DNA of 54,881 nucleotides from G013214665 sp964649815 (lineage in GTDB: Bacteria > Pseudomonadota > Alphaproteobacteria > Rhodobacterales > Rhodobacteraceae). Location: assembly GCA_964649815.1 (NCBI GenBank), contig CAZYQC010000015.1, positions 1 to 54,881 of the forward strand, written 5' to 3'. Below the pieces are notes generated by a model. It ran no database searches and was not told the origin of the DNA. It was given only the letters and a program-made list of their open reading frames with translations. The position numbers were made by a program, and so were the translations under genes. Of this stretch, positions 1 through 7,298 are shown in pieces. Position 1 is the stretch's first letter. Every line of letters starts with the position of its first letter.

Positions 1-316
1 AGTCCAGCAGACGGAGTTCGTCGATGCGCCCGCCGCGCAGCGAAATCGAGCCTTCCAAACGCTCTGACTGGATGGCCACGCGGGGCGCTTCTGCGTCTGC
101 TTCGACCGCTTCGGTTGCGTTCGCAGTCTCTCCGCCGGTTGCCGCTTGCGGTGTGTCCGATGCGGATACTGGAGCCGTCAAGTCTGCAGAGGCGCTCGCC
201 GCAGGATCGTTCAGCGGCGTTTCCGGCTCGGGTGGCGGAAACAAAACAAACCACACGAGAATAACGAGAAAGCTCAGCGCGGTGGCAAGGATAAGGTTCT
301 TATTCTGATCGTCCAT
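1..316 (-). CDS. yidC: YidC membrane insertase, N-terminal part (cut by window edge)
   Basis: Only about the first 105 codons are present; the gene runs off the left edge. Translation starts MDDQNKNLILATALSF, a short N-terminal tail followed by a hydrophobic helix (about residues 8-26) and then a proline- and alanine-rich acidic linker leading into the periplasmic domain (SLRGGRIDEL). This matches the start of gram-negative YidC, which inserts inner-membrane proteins with or without SecYEG. Its relatives rpmH, rnpA and yidD lie on the same strand a few kb upstream, which is the expected ancestral neighbourhood, but here ttcA, an EAL protein and an oppositely oriented hydrolase separate yidC from yidD. 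Identity rests on the N-terminus and context only. Confidence 0.88.
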   Translation of the reverse strand, partial: MDDQNKNLILATALSFLVILVWFVLFPPPEPETPLNDPAASASADLTAPVSASDTPQAATGGETANATEAVEADAEAPRVAIQSERLEGSISLRGGRIDELRLLD

Positions 317-473
317 CAGGACCTCTTCACACAGCCAGAAAATCGGAAGACATAGCGCCGGGTTCAATAGGCTGGGGGCAAAAAGGTCAAGTCGAATCCT
401 GATTTCTTTGTCTTGTTTCAGGCCAAATCGCGGCGTTCAAAGCGCGGCTATAACGATCTGATTGAGTGCCAAT

Positions 474-2015
474 TCAAATCTTACCTGATCTCATTTTGAG
501 TGCCGTGCCGATGCGACGCTGATGATCGGTGATCCACGGCAATGTGTCTTCAAACGGCAAAGGGCGCGAGATGCCGAAACCTTGGACGTAATCGCAACCC
601 AATTGCGACAAAAGCGCGTGTTCGCCGGTGGTTTCCACACCTTCGGCCAAAGTCTCGACCTGCAATTGCTCGGCCATCATCAAGATCGCGGAAATCATTT
701 GCTGTTGGTCCGGGTCGCAATCGGCTTTCATCACAAAGCTTCGGTCTATTTTGATGCGATTGACGGAAAAGCGTCGGATCGCGGTCAGGGAGGCGTGGCC
801 TGTTCCGAAATCGTCCAAGTCGATTTTGCACCCCAATTTGCGCAGGCCGGTGATGTTTCGGACAACCAGGTCTTCGGGACTGTTGGCCATCACGGTTTCC
901 AACACTTCAACGGCCAGCCGATCTGCGCTGATGTCAAATCGGTCAAGCTCCCACGCGATTTGGTCCACCAGGTTGGGCAGCATCAATTCGTTGCCGCTAA
1001 AATTGACGCCCACCTGCGGCACGTTTAGCCCGGCGCGATCCCATCCTCTGAGGGCCTCCAAGGATTGCGAGAGGATCGTGTAGCAGAGTTTGTCCATCAA
1101 GCCGGCCTCTTCTATGGCCGAAAGAAAGGCAGGCGGAGGTAAGGTGCCCTTGGTCGGATGTTGCCACCGTGCAAGCGCCTCAAACCCTGTGATTTCGCCG
1201 GTATCGGTTGAAATCTGTGGCTGAAACCACGGCACAATCTCTCCGTTTTCCAAAGCGCTTGTGACCTCTTCGCGTAGGTCAGCGCGCGCGATGCGGGCGG
1301 CTTGCATGTCTTTGGAGTAGGATCGTGTGGTTGCTCCGCCAGATTTTCGCGCCTCGCTCAAAGCGACGCGGGATGCTTCGATCCAATCGGCGGCGGTCGC
1401 GTTTGGGGCACGCGACAACAGGCAGAAACCACAGGACGCCGAAACAAAAACCTTACATCCGTCGATGATGATCGGTTCTGCGGCGGCCGCTGACATGCGC
1501 CCTGACAATTGAATGGCCGCTTCTAGGTCGGTGCGCCGGCCGGGGGCCATGCAGATTGCGAAACAATGATCCGACCATCGTGCCAGAACATCATCCCCAC
1601 GCAAAACTGCGCGCAAGCGATCGCCCACGGCGCCAAAGACCTTTTCTTCGGCCAAAGATCCAAATCGTTCGCTGATGACGTCGGGTTCATCAATTTCCAA
1701 CATAAAGATGGCGCTGTTCATCTGTTCACGCTGCGCTTGGTCAAACACTTGTGCTGCGACAGTGTTGAATTGATGCGCGGTGAGCGGCCCGTGCGTTTGG
1801 CCGGTGTCGAGGCGTTTCGACTGTGTTGAAAGGAAAGGCGCGAAAAATCCCAAGACCGGCAAAACAAGTGCCGTGCTGAGCAAAGCCGTTTCTCCGCCTG
1901 CCCAAAAAGCGGCCAATAAAGCAACCGGAACGAAGGCCACGAAAATGCGCGTCGCGCGCATCTGCGCTGACCCTTGCAGAAGCTGCGTTAAAACATCCCC
2001 CAAAACTTGTCCCAT
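474..2015 (-). CDS. Membrane-anchored EAL phosphodiesterase with degenerate GGDEF domain
   Basis: A 513-residue protein with two hydrophobic segments near the N-terminus (about 22-39 and 43-62), a GGDEF-fold region (about 80-235) and a C-terminal EAL domain (about 245-495). The GGDEF signature is replaced by WSDHCF (147-152), so diguanylate cyclase activity is unlikely. The EAL domain keeps EAL (279-281), the asparagine in GVNFSGNEL, the glutamate in AVEVLE, DDFGTG (401-406), KIDRSF and AEGVE, so cyclic di-GMP hydrolysis is expected. I chose the ATG at 2015 over the one at 2048 because GAGG lies at proper spacing before it. It starts about 70 bases after ttcA on the same strand and may be co-transcribed. 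Signal sensed is unknown. Confidence 0.88.
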   Translation of the reverse strand: MGQVLGDVLTQLLQGSAQMRATRIFVAFVPVALLAAFWAGGETALLSTALVLPVLGFFAPFLSTQSKRLDTGQTHGPLTAHQFNTVAAQVFDQAQREQMNSAIFMLEIDEPDVISERFGSLAEEKVFGAVGDRLRAVLRGDDVLARWSDHCFAICMAPGRRTDLEAAIQLSGRMSAAAAEPIIIDGCKVFVSASCGFCLLSRAPNATAADWIEASRVALSEARKSGGATTRSYSKDMQAARIARADLREEVTSALENGEIVPWFQPQISTDTGEITGFEALARWQHPTKGTLPPPAFLSAIEEAGLMDKLCYTILSQSLEALRGWDRAGLNVPQVGVNFSGNELMLPNLVDQIAWELDRFDISADRLAVEVLETVMANSPEDLVVRNITGLRKLGCKIDLDDFGTGHASLTAIRRFSVNRIKIDRSFVMKADCDPDQQQMISAILMMAEQLQVETLAEGVETTGEHALLSQLGCDYVQGFGISRPLPFEDTLPWITDHQRRIGTALKMRSGKI

Positions 2016-2084
2016 GTTCCCATCCTCAATTGCAAAACGGCACGTCAATGCCGGCCATCAAGCTTGGGGAGTCTAAGGACCGGG

Positions 2085-2954
2085 TTAATCGCCGGTGGGA
2101 AGTTGAAAAGACTTTTCTTCAATTTCGCTCGGAGCGCGCGTGAGCCCTGCGAAATCAAAGAGCTTTGGGTCCAGCAGATGAGAGGGCCGCGCGTTCATCA
2201 AAGCGCGGAACATTACTTGCCGGCGACCGGGGCTGTTGCGCTCCCACGTGTCCAGGATTTGCTTGACCTGCTGGCGCTGTAGGCCATCCTGGCTGCCGCA
2301 CAGATCGCAAGGGATGATTGGATAGCCCATCGCGTTGGAAAATGCCTCGCAATCCGCCTCTGCCACATGCGCAAGAGGCCGGTATAGAAAAAGATCGCCT
2401 TCTTCGTTCACCAGTTTCGGCGGCATGGTCGCCAAACGCCCTCCATGAAATAAATTCATGAAAAACGTCTCTAAAATGTCGTCGCGATGGTGGCCCAAGA
2501 CAACGGCGGAACATCCTTCTTCACGGGCAATCCGGTACAGGTGGCCGCGTCTGAGACGCGAGCAAAGCGCACAAAAGGTGCGCCCCTGAGGGATTTTGTC
2601 GACGACAACCGAATATGTGTCTTGGTATTCGATGCGGTGCGGCACGCCCATCTGCTCAAGGAATTTCGGCAAGACGGTCGCGGGAAACCCTGGCTGCCCC
2701 TGATCGAGGTTACAGGCAAGCAGATCGACAGGCAAAAGCCCGCGCCATTTGAGTTCGTAAAGAAAAGCGAGCAGGGTGTAGCTGTCTTTCCCGCCAGACA
2801 GACAAACGAGCCACCGCGCGCCAGGTTCGACCATTCCGTATTGGTCAACCGCTTCGCGGACATGGCGCACAATGCGTTTGCGCAGCTTCTTGTACTCCGT
2901 CGTTTTCGGAGCACCGTGAAACAGAGGATGAATATCGTCGGCGTTATCAAACAT
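2085..2954 (-). CDS. ttcA: tRNA 2-thiocytidine(32) synthetase TtcA
   Basis: This 289-residue protein is an adenylating tRNA thiolase of the PP-loop family. The ATP-binding PP-loop SGGKDS is at residues 53-58. Cysteines C128 and C131 (CALC) plus a downstream CDLC pair (C216, C219) supply the iron-sulfur cluster and sulfur-transfer site typical of TtcA. HHRDD and LFHGGRLATMPP are further family motifs. It introduces the 2-thio group on cytidine 32 of some tRNAs in the cytosol. Length matches the family. It is followed on the same strand by the EAL phosphodiesterase and faces away from the plus-strand hydrolase at 3065, so the two share a roughly 110-base divergent promoter region. Confidence 0.93.
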   Translation of the reverse strand: MFDNADDIHPLFHGAPKTTEYKKLRKRIVRHVREAVDQYGMVEPGARWLVCLSGGKDSYTLLAFLYELKWRGLLPVDLLACNLDQGQPGFPATVLPKFLEQMGVPHRIEYQDTYSVVVDKIPQGRTFCALCSRLRRGHLYRIAREEGCSAVVLGHHRDDILETFFMNLFHGGRLATMPPKLVNEEGDLFLYRPLAHVAEADCEAFSNAMGYPIIPCDLCGSQDGLQRQQVKQILDTWERNSPGRRQVMFRALMNARPSHLLDPKLFDFAGLTRAPSEIEEKSFQLPTGD

Positions 2955-3064
2955 GGCGGTTGTTTAGGGCAAACCGTAGGCGGCAGGAAGAGCGCAGTGG
3001 CCTTCTAATGCATGTCGAAGTGTGAGATGCTTTCTCTGACAAGGTTAATTCGCCGGGAGGGCGC

Positions 3065-4066
3065 ATGGTTACCGAACATTACTGCGAAACCGATCGGCAC
3101 AAGACCTTTTACCTGGCTGACGGGCCGAGCGATGGCCCGTTGATCGTTTTTGTGCACGGATGGCCCGAGCTCTCCTTTTCCTGGCGGCACCAATTGCCAT
3201 TCTTTGCAAGCTTAGGCTATCGCGCCATAGCGCCAGATATGCGCGGATATGGCAGATCATCTGTTTATCCCGAGATCGCGGATTACCGGCTTGAGGAAAG
3301 CACCGCAGATATGCGCGAGCTTTTGGAGCATCTGGGCGCGGAAGAAGCGATTTGGGTTGGCCATGACTGGGGCGCACCGGTCGTTTGGGCGCTGGCGCAG
3401 CAGGCTCCGAACCGATGCAAGGCAGTTGCGTCGCTTTGTGTGCCGTATCTGCCAGAGGGATTGGAGCTGGATGTTCTCGCGTCGCTGGTTAACCGCGAGA
3501 TGTATCCGAAAGAGGCCTTCCCTTACGGACAATGGGAATACGTCAAATTCTACGAAGAGGCCTTTGATGCCGTCGAAAACGCCTTTGCTGCGGATGCCTC
3601 AGCGACCGTTCGCGCGCTCTTTCGTGCTGGCGATCCAAAGGCGGTTGGGCAACCTGCTCCAACGGCATTCGTGCGCAAAATGGGTGGATGGTTTGGCGGA
3701 GCGCCTGCGCCCAGCTTGCCGCGGGATGAGCGGGTCTTGAGCGTCGAGGCCGAAGAGATCTATGCGAATGCCCTGGCCACAGCCGGGTTCGATGGCCCGG
3801 GTAAGTGGTATCTGAACGGAGCCGCCAACATGGCCTTTGCGAAAACGGTCGAGGCACAGTGGCGGCTGACCATGCCGACGCTCTTTCTGCACGCAAAGTA
3901 CGACAGTATTTGCGATACGTTGAATTCGGACCTCGCAGAGCCGATGCGCCAATGGTGCGATGACCTGTCCGAGGGCACGTTAGAAACAGGGCATTGGATG
4001 GCGCAGGAAAAGCCTGATGCGGTCAATGATGCTTTGCACAAGTGGATAACAGATCGGGTGGGCTAG
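3065..4066 (+). CDS. Alpha/beta hydrolase, epoxide-hydrolase-like
   Basis: A 333-residue soluble hydrolase. HGWPE (31-35) forms the oxyanion-hole turn typical of epoxide hydrolases and haloalkane dehalogenases. The nucleophile elbow GHDWG places Asp101 rather than serine as the nucleophile. The catalytic histidine is probably H310 (TGHWM). The cap region carries several tyrosines, as in soluble epoxide hydrolases. A GGGAGG ribosome site precedes the ATG. It is the only plus-strand gene in this block and its last 4 bases overlap the end of yidD on the other strand, so it looks inserted into the rpmH-rnpA-yidD-yidC neighbourhood. Substrate is unknown; haloalkane or haloacetate dehalogenase activity is an alternative with the same nucleophile. 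Confidence 0.8.
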   Translation: MVTEHYCETDRHKTFYLADGPSDGPLIVFVHGWPELSFSWRHQLPFFASLGYRAIAPDMRGYGRSSVYPEIADYRLEESTADMRELLEHLGAEEAIWVGHDWGAPVVWALAQQAPNRCKAVASLCVPYLPEGLELDVLASLVNREMYPKEAFPYGQWEYVKFYEEAFDAVENAFAADASATVRALFRAGDPKAVGQPAPTAFVRKMGGWFGGAPAPSLPRDERVLSVEAEEIYANALATAGFDGPGKWYLNGAANMAFAKTVEAQWRLTMPTLFLHAKYDSICDTLNSDLAEPMRQWCDDLSEGTLETGHWMAQEKPDAVNDALHKWITDRVG

Positions 4067-4281
4067 GGGACCTCATCCACGCCCGAGCCACCCCACGGGT
4101 GGCACCGCAAAATCCGCCGAACAGTCAGCCAGCCGCCTTTGATCCCACCGTGTTTTTGCAAGGCTTCGAGAGCATACGCAGAACAGGTCGGGTGATAGCG
4201 GCAATTGTGCCCAACCCAAGGCGAGAAAACCAAGCGGTAAGCCCGCACAGGCAAAGACAGAACCCAAGCCAGAGGCGTCAT
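4063..4281 (-). CDS. yidD: YidD, membrane protein insertion efficiency factor
   Basis: A 72-residue protein with the family pattern PVRAYRLVFSPW, then CRYHPTCSAYA and the GGW..RRILRCHPW block. YidD is a small amphipathic, membrane-associated protein that assists YidC-dependent insertion. Its start codon overlaps the rnpA stop codon (4 bases), the standard coupling. Its 3' end overlaps the end of the plus-strand hydrolase by 4 bases. Confidence 0.95.
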   Translation of the reverse strand: MTPLAWVLSLPVRAYRLVFSPWVGHNCRYHPTCSAYALEALQKHGGIKGGWLTVRRILRCHPWGGSGVDEVP

Positions 4282-4622
4282 TTCGAGACCTTTTTGATGG
4301 CTTCGTTCAAGTCAATCTCCATTTCCGCAAAGTTGCGGGACGCCGTGGCATTTGCACGACCAATCAGGACGTAATCATAACCAGGCAAAGCTGACGGCGC
4401 TATGACAAGGCGCGCCAATGCGCGCAATCTGCGCTTGGCCGCATTCCGTGCCACGGCGTTGCCGACCTTTTTCGAACAGGTAAAACCTATGCGTGGCGGA
4501 CATTCGTCGCCTCGGTTCCAGGCTTGGAGGATAAAGCCCGGCGTCGCGGCGCGCCGTCCGCGTGCCGCCTGGAGGAAATCTGAACGGTTGGTCATCACCG
4601 TTAGTCCGGGTACGCGTGCCAT
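4278..4622 (-). CDS. rnpA: Ribonuclease P protein component
   Basis: A 114-residue basic protein with the RNR signature region (FTCSKKVGNAVARN followed by AAKRRLRAL), which binds the RNA subunit of RNase P for 5' maturation of tRNAs. It sits between rpmH and yidD in conserved order and overlaps yidD by 4 bases. The ATG at 4622 is preceded by a GGGAAA stretch. An intrinsic terminator-like hairpin lies between rpmH and this gene, so it is probably expressed at a reduced level relative to L34. Confidence 0.95.
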   Translation of the reverse strand: MARVPGLTVMTNRSDFLQAARGRRAATPGFILQAWNRGDECPPRIGFTCSKKVGNAVARNAAKRRLRALARLVIAPSALPGYDYVLIGRANATASRNFAEMEIDLNEAIKKVSK

Positions 4623-4639
4623 TTTCCCGTTCTCAAACG

Positions 4640-4684
4640 AAAAAGCCCCGCCGTTCGGTCTTGGTCGACACGAAGCGGCGGGGC
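4640..4684 (-). terminator. Intrinsic terminator or attenuator between rpmH and rnpA
   Basis: Bases 4645-4653 and 4676-4684 form a perfect 9-bp GC stem. On the minus strand the stem is followed at once by TTTTT (4644-4640). It lies 28 bases beyond the rpmH stop and 18 bases before rnpA, so it would cut most transcripts after L34 and let some read into rnpA-yidD. Confidence 0.82.
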
Positions 4685-4712
4685 CATTCTCATTGACCCA
4701 GTGCCTTGAGCG

Positions 4713-4847
4713 TTACGCGCTCAGCGACTTGCGGCCCCGTGCGCGACGCGCATTCAGGATTTTGCGGCCAGCTTTGGTCGCCATACGCGCGCGGAAGCCG
4801 TGGCGACGCTTGCGCACCAGGTTCGAAGGTTGAAAGGTCCGTTTCAT
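4713..4847 (-). CDS. rpmH: 50S ribosomal protein L34
   Basis: A 44-residue, highly basic protein starting [18 protein letters not shown] and ending in [10 protein letters not shown], the near-invariant L34 sequence of the large ribosomal subunit. A longer in-frame reading upstream exists but the conserved methionine at 4847 is clearly the start, because L34 begins there throughout bacteria. It heads the rpmH-rnpA-yidD group and is followed by a hairpin with a U-tract. Confidence 0.98.
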
Positions 4848-4911
4848 TGCGGCTTGCTCCACATATCTTTGCGCAAACCGGATTCGGTGGGCGCAGGTAT
4901 TCGAGAGCCGC

Positions 4912-4940
4912 TCGTTACCGCCCCATGAGTTGCAAGTCAA
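4912..4940 (-). promoter_or_regulatory. Possible sigma70-type promoter of rpmH
   Basis: On the minus strand TTGACT (4940-4935) is separated by 17 bases from TAACGA (4917-4912), about 65 bases upstream of the rpmH start. The -35 match is good and the -10 match is weak. Position is sensible, but no transcript start is visible from sequence. Confidence 0.35.
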
Positions 4941-5081
4941 ACCCTTGGCGCAGAAAAAGCGCCACTGATTTGCAACATTCAGGTCCCCGCGACCGGAAAA
5001 TGTTTCAAAGCAGCGCAATAGAGGCATCGGAGCGGTTACAATGATCACTGTCAATCAAGCGACTGTGAGGAGGCTGTCTTT

Positions 5082-5870
5082 GTGAAACGCAAAGCGGCAG
5101 ATAAGAAGGACACAAAACAGCAGGCGCTATCAATGTCAGACACGAGCACGCATCGCAAACCGGCTATCCAGCGGCATATCCCGCTTGTCGTTATTCTCGC
5201 CGTAGCGCTTGTCGGCGCATTCACGCTGCGCGACTACCTGAGTTTCGAGACACTCGCATCAAACCGGGATGCTTTGGTGGCCTATCGCGATGCCAATCTG
5301 TTTCTGGCCGCGGCCCTCTTTGTTCTGGCCTATATCGTCATCGTCGCGTTCTCACTGCCCGGGGCGACAATCGCGACGTTGACGGGTGGGTTCCTCTTTG
5401 GGACCGTCTTGGGGACGTTTTTCAATGTCTTTGGCGCGACCATTGGCGCCACGTTGATCTTTCTGGCTGCGCGCCACGGCTTTGGTGACACGCTTGCCGC
5501 TCGGATGGAAACGTCAGAAGGCACGGTGAAAAAGATCAAAGACGGTATCGACGCAAATCAATGGTCGATGTTGTTCATCATTCGCCTTGTCCCTGCGGTG
5601 CCGTTTTTCGTGGCCAACCTTGTCCCGGCCTTTGTGAACGTGCCGCTGCACCGCTATGTCGTTTCAACGTTTTTGGGGATCATCCCTGGCGCGCTTGTGT
5701 TTACCTCTGTGGGGGCTGGGCTTGGCGCCGTGTTTGAACGGGGCGAGACGCCTGATCTGAGCATCATTTTTGAGCCGCACATCCTGTTGCCCATTCTAGG
5801 GCTTGCGTTGCTTGCGCTGCTTCCCATTGTGGTCAAGCAATTCTCTGGCAAGAAAGACCCAATCGCATGA
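5082..5870 (+). CDS. TVP38/TMEM64 (DedA-like) membrane protein
   Basis: A 262-residue integral membrane protein of the SNARE-associated/VTT family. Residues 1-30 are charged and cytosolic. Hydrophobic segments follow at about 33-50, 72-110, 115-135, then a pair near 160-215 and a final helix near 235-255. The family motif region includes FSLPGATIATLTGGFLFG and the later conserved RLVPAVPFF and FLGIIPGALVF. The start is a GTG at 5082, chosen because GAGGAGG lies 8 bases upstream. The stop overlaps the ATG of the downstream flavoprotein by 4 bases (ATGA), so the two are coupled. VTT proteins have been linked to lipid scrambling or transport, but this protein's own cargo is unknown. Confidence 0.85.
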   Translation: MKRKAADKKDTKQQALSMSDTSTHRKPAIQRHIPLVVILAVALVGAFTLRDYLSFETLASNRDALVAYRDANLFLAAALFVLAYIVIVAFSLPGATIATLTGGFLFGTVLGTFFNVFGATIGATLIFLAARHGFGDTLAARMETSEGTVKKIKDGIDANQWSMLFIIRLVPAVPFFVANLVPAFVNVPLHRYVVSTFLGIIPGALVFTSVGAGLGAVFERGETPDLSIIFEPHILLPILGLALLALLPIVVKQFSGKKDPIA

Positions 5871-7285
5871 CATTGATCAAAACGGACGTTCTGGTCATCG
5901 GGGCTGGCTCCGGCGGGTTGTCCGTCGCTGCGGGCGCGGTGCAGATGGGGGCCGACGTTGTCCTTTTGGAAGGGCACAAGATGGGCGGGGATTGTCTGAA
6001 CTATGGCTGCGTGCCGTCCAAGGCCCTCTTGGCAGCCGGCAAGTCAGCCTATCAGCAAGCGCACGCGCAACACTATGGCGTCGCCTCGCAAACGCCTCAG
6101 GTTGATTATGCCGCAGCAAAGGACCACGTCCAGGATGTGATCGCGCAAATTGAACCTGTTGACAGCCAGGAACGGTTCGAAGGCTTGGGCGTGCGCGTCA
6201 TAAGGGAATGGGGCGCGTTCTTGTCCCCCAACGAAGTGCAAGCGGGCGCGTTCAAAATTCAGGCCCGCCGGATCGTTATTGCGACAGGCTCGCGCCCATT
6301 CGTGCCGCCGATCCCCGGTATCGAGACGGTCTCTTACCACACGAACGAAACCATTTTTGATTTACGAGAAAAGCCCGATCACCTGTTGATCATTGGTGCG
6401 GGGCCAATCGGCCTTGAGATGGCGCAGGCCCACGTCCGCCTGGGGTGCAAGGTCACCGTCATCGAAGGGGACAAAGCGCTGGGCAAAGACGACCCGGACG
6501 CAGCAGCGGTTGTGCTGGAGCATTTGCGATCAGAGGGCGTGAACATCGTCGAACAGGCCAAGGCGTCCGAAATCTCAGAAGATGCAGGAACCATCACCGT
6601 AAAAACCGAAGATGGGCAGGCGTTCTCGGGGTCGCACCTTTTGGTCGCCGTCGGGCGGAAGACAAACACCGAACGTTTGAACCTCGACGCGGCCGGTATC
6701 GAGACCAGCCGAACAGGTATCAAAACCGATGCGAACCTGCGAACGACAAACAAAAAGGTCTATGCAATCGGTGACATCGCTGGCGGACTTCAATTCACCC
6801 ATGTCGCGGGCTACCACGCCAGCGTGATCATTCGCTCACTGCTGTTTGCGTTGCCGTCCAAAGCGCAAACCAAACATATCCCTTGGGTCACATATACCCA
6901 GCCGGAATTGGCGCAAGTCGGCCTGACCGAGGCTCAAGCCAATACAGCGCATGGCTCTGCGATGGAGGTGGCGCGGTTCGAGTATCACCACAACGACCGT
7001 GCAATCGCCGAACGCAAAACCGATGGCTTTATCAAAGTCATGGTCGTGAAAGGGCGCCCGGTCGGAGTAACCATTGTTGGCGAGCAAGCGGGCGAATTGA
7101 TCAGCTTGTGGTCACTGGCTATCGCAAATCGGCTGAAAATGTCCCAAGTTGCGGGCATGATCGCGCCTTACCCAACAATCAGCGAAGTCAACAAGCGTGC
7201 GGCAGGCGCCTATTTCACGCCACGGCTTTTTGATAATCCAACAGTGAAACGTGTGGTTCGGCTGGTTCAACGCCTGATCCCCTGA
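5867..7285 (+). CDS. FAD-dependent pyridine nucleotide-disulfide oxidoreductase, MerA/Lpd-like
   Basis: A 472-residue class I disulfide oxidoreductase. The FAD motif GAGSGG is at 12-17 and the redox disulfide is C43/C48 in GGDCLNYGCVPSK. A second GxGxxG near residue 172 (IGAGPIGLEMA) binds NAD(P)H, and YAIGDIAGG contacts FAD. The C-terminal segment reads PYPTISE (about 434-440), without the His-Glu dyad found in dihydrolipoamide dehydrogenase and glutathione reductase, and there is no C-terminal cysteine pair as in mercuric reductase. It is therefore neither a standard Lpd nor a standard MerA. It overlaps the TVP38-like gene by 4 bases. Electron acceptor is unknown. Confidence 0.87.
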   Translation: MTLIKTDVLVIGAGSGGLSVAAGAVQMGADVVLLEGHKMGGDCLNYGCVPSKALLAAGKSAYQQAHAQHYGVASQTPQVDYAAAKDHVQDVIAQIEPVDSQERFEGLGVRVIREWGAFLSPNEVQAGAFKIQARRIVIATGSRPFVPPIPGIETVSYHTNETIFDLREKPDHLLIIGAGPIGLEMAQAHVRLGCKVTVIEGDKALGKDDPDAAAVVLEHLRSEGVNIVEQAKASEISEDAGTITVKTEDGQAFSGSHLLVAVGRKTNTERLNLDAAGIETSRTGIKTDANLRTTNKKVYAIGDIAGGLQFTHVAGYHASVIIRSLLFALPSKAQTKHIPWVTYTQPELAQVGLTEAQANTAHGSAMEVARFEYHHNDRAIAERKTDGFIKVMVVKGRPVGVTIVGEQAGELISLWSLAIANRLKMSQVAGMIAPYPTISEVNKRAAGAYFTPRLFDNPTVKRVVRLVQRLIP

Positions 7286-7298
7286 CCGTAGAGGACGC

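Noticed and set aside
4946..4964. TGGCGC/GCGCCA inverted repeat with an A-rich loop near the rpmH promoter
   Set aside because: It lies just upstream of the possible -35 and could be an operator or chance; no U-tract follows, so I did not call a terminator.
5867..7285. Mercuric reductase or dihydrolipoamide dehydrogenase as the firm identity of the flavoprotein
   Set aside because: No C-terminal cysteine pair and no His-Glu dyad, and no mer or 2-oxoacid dehydrogenase genes nearby.
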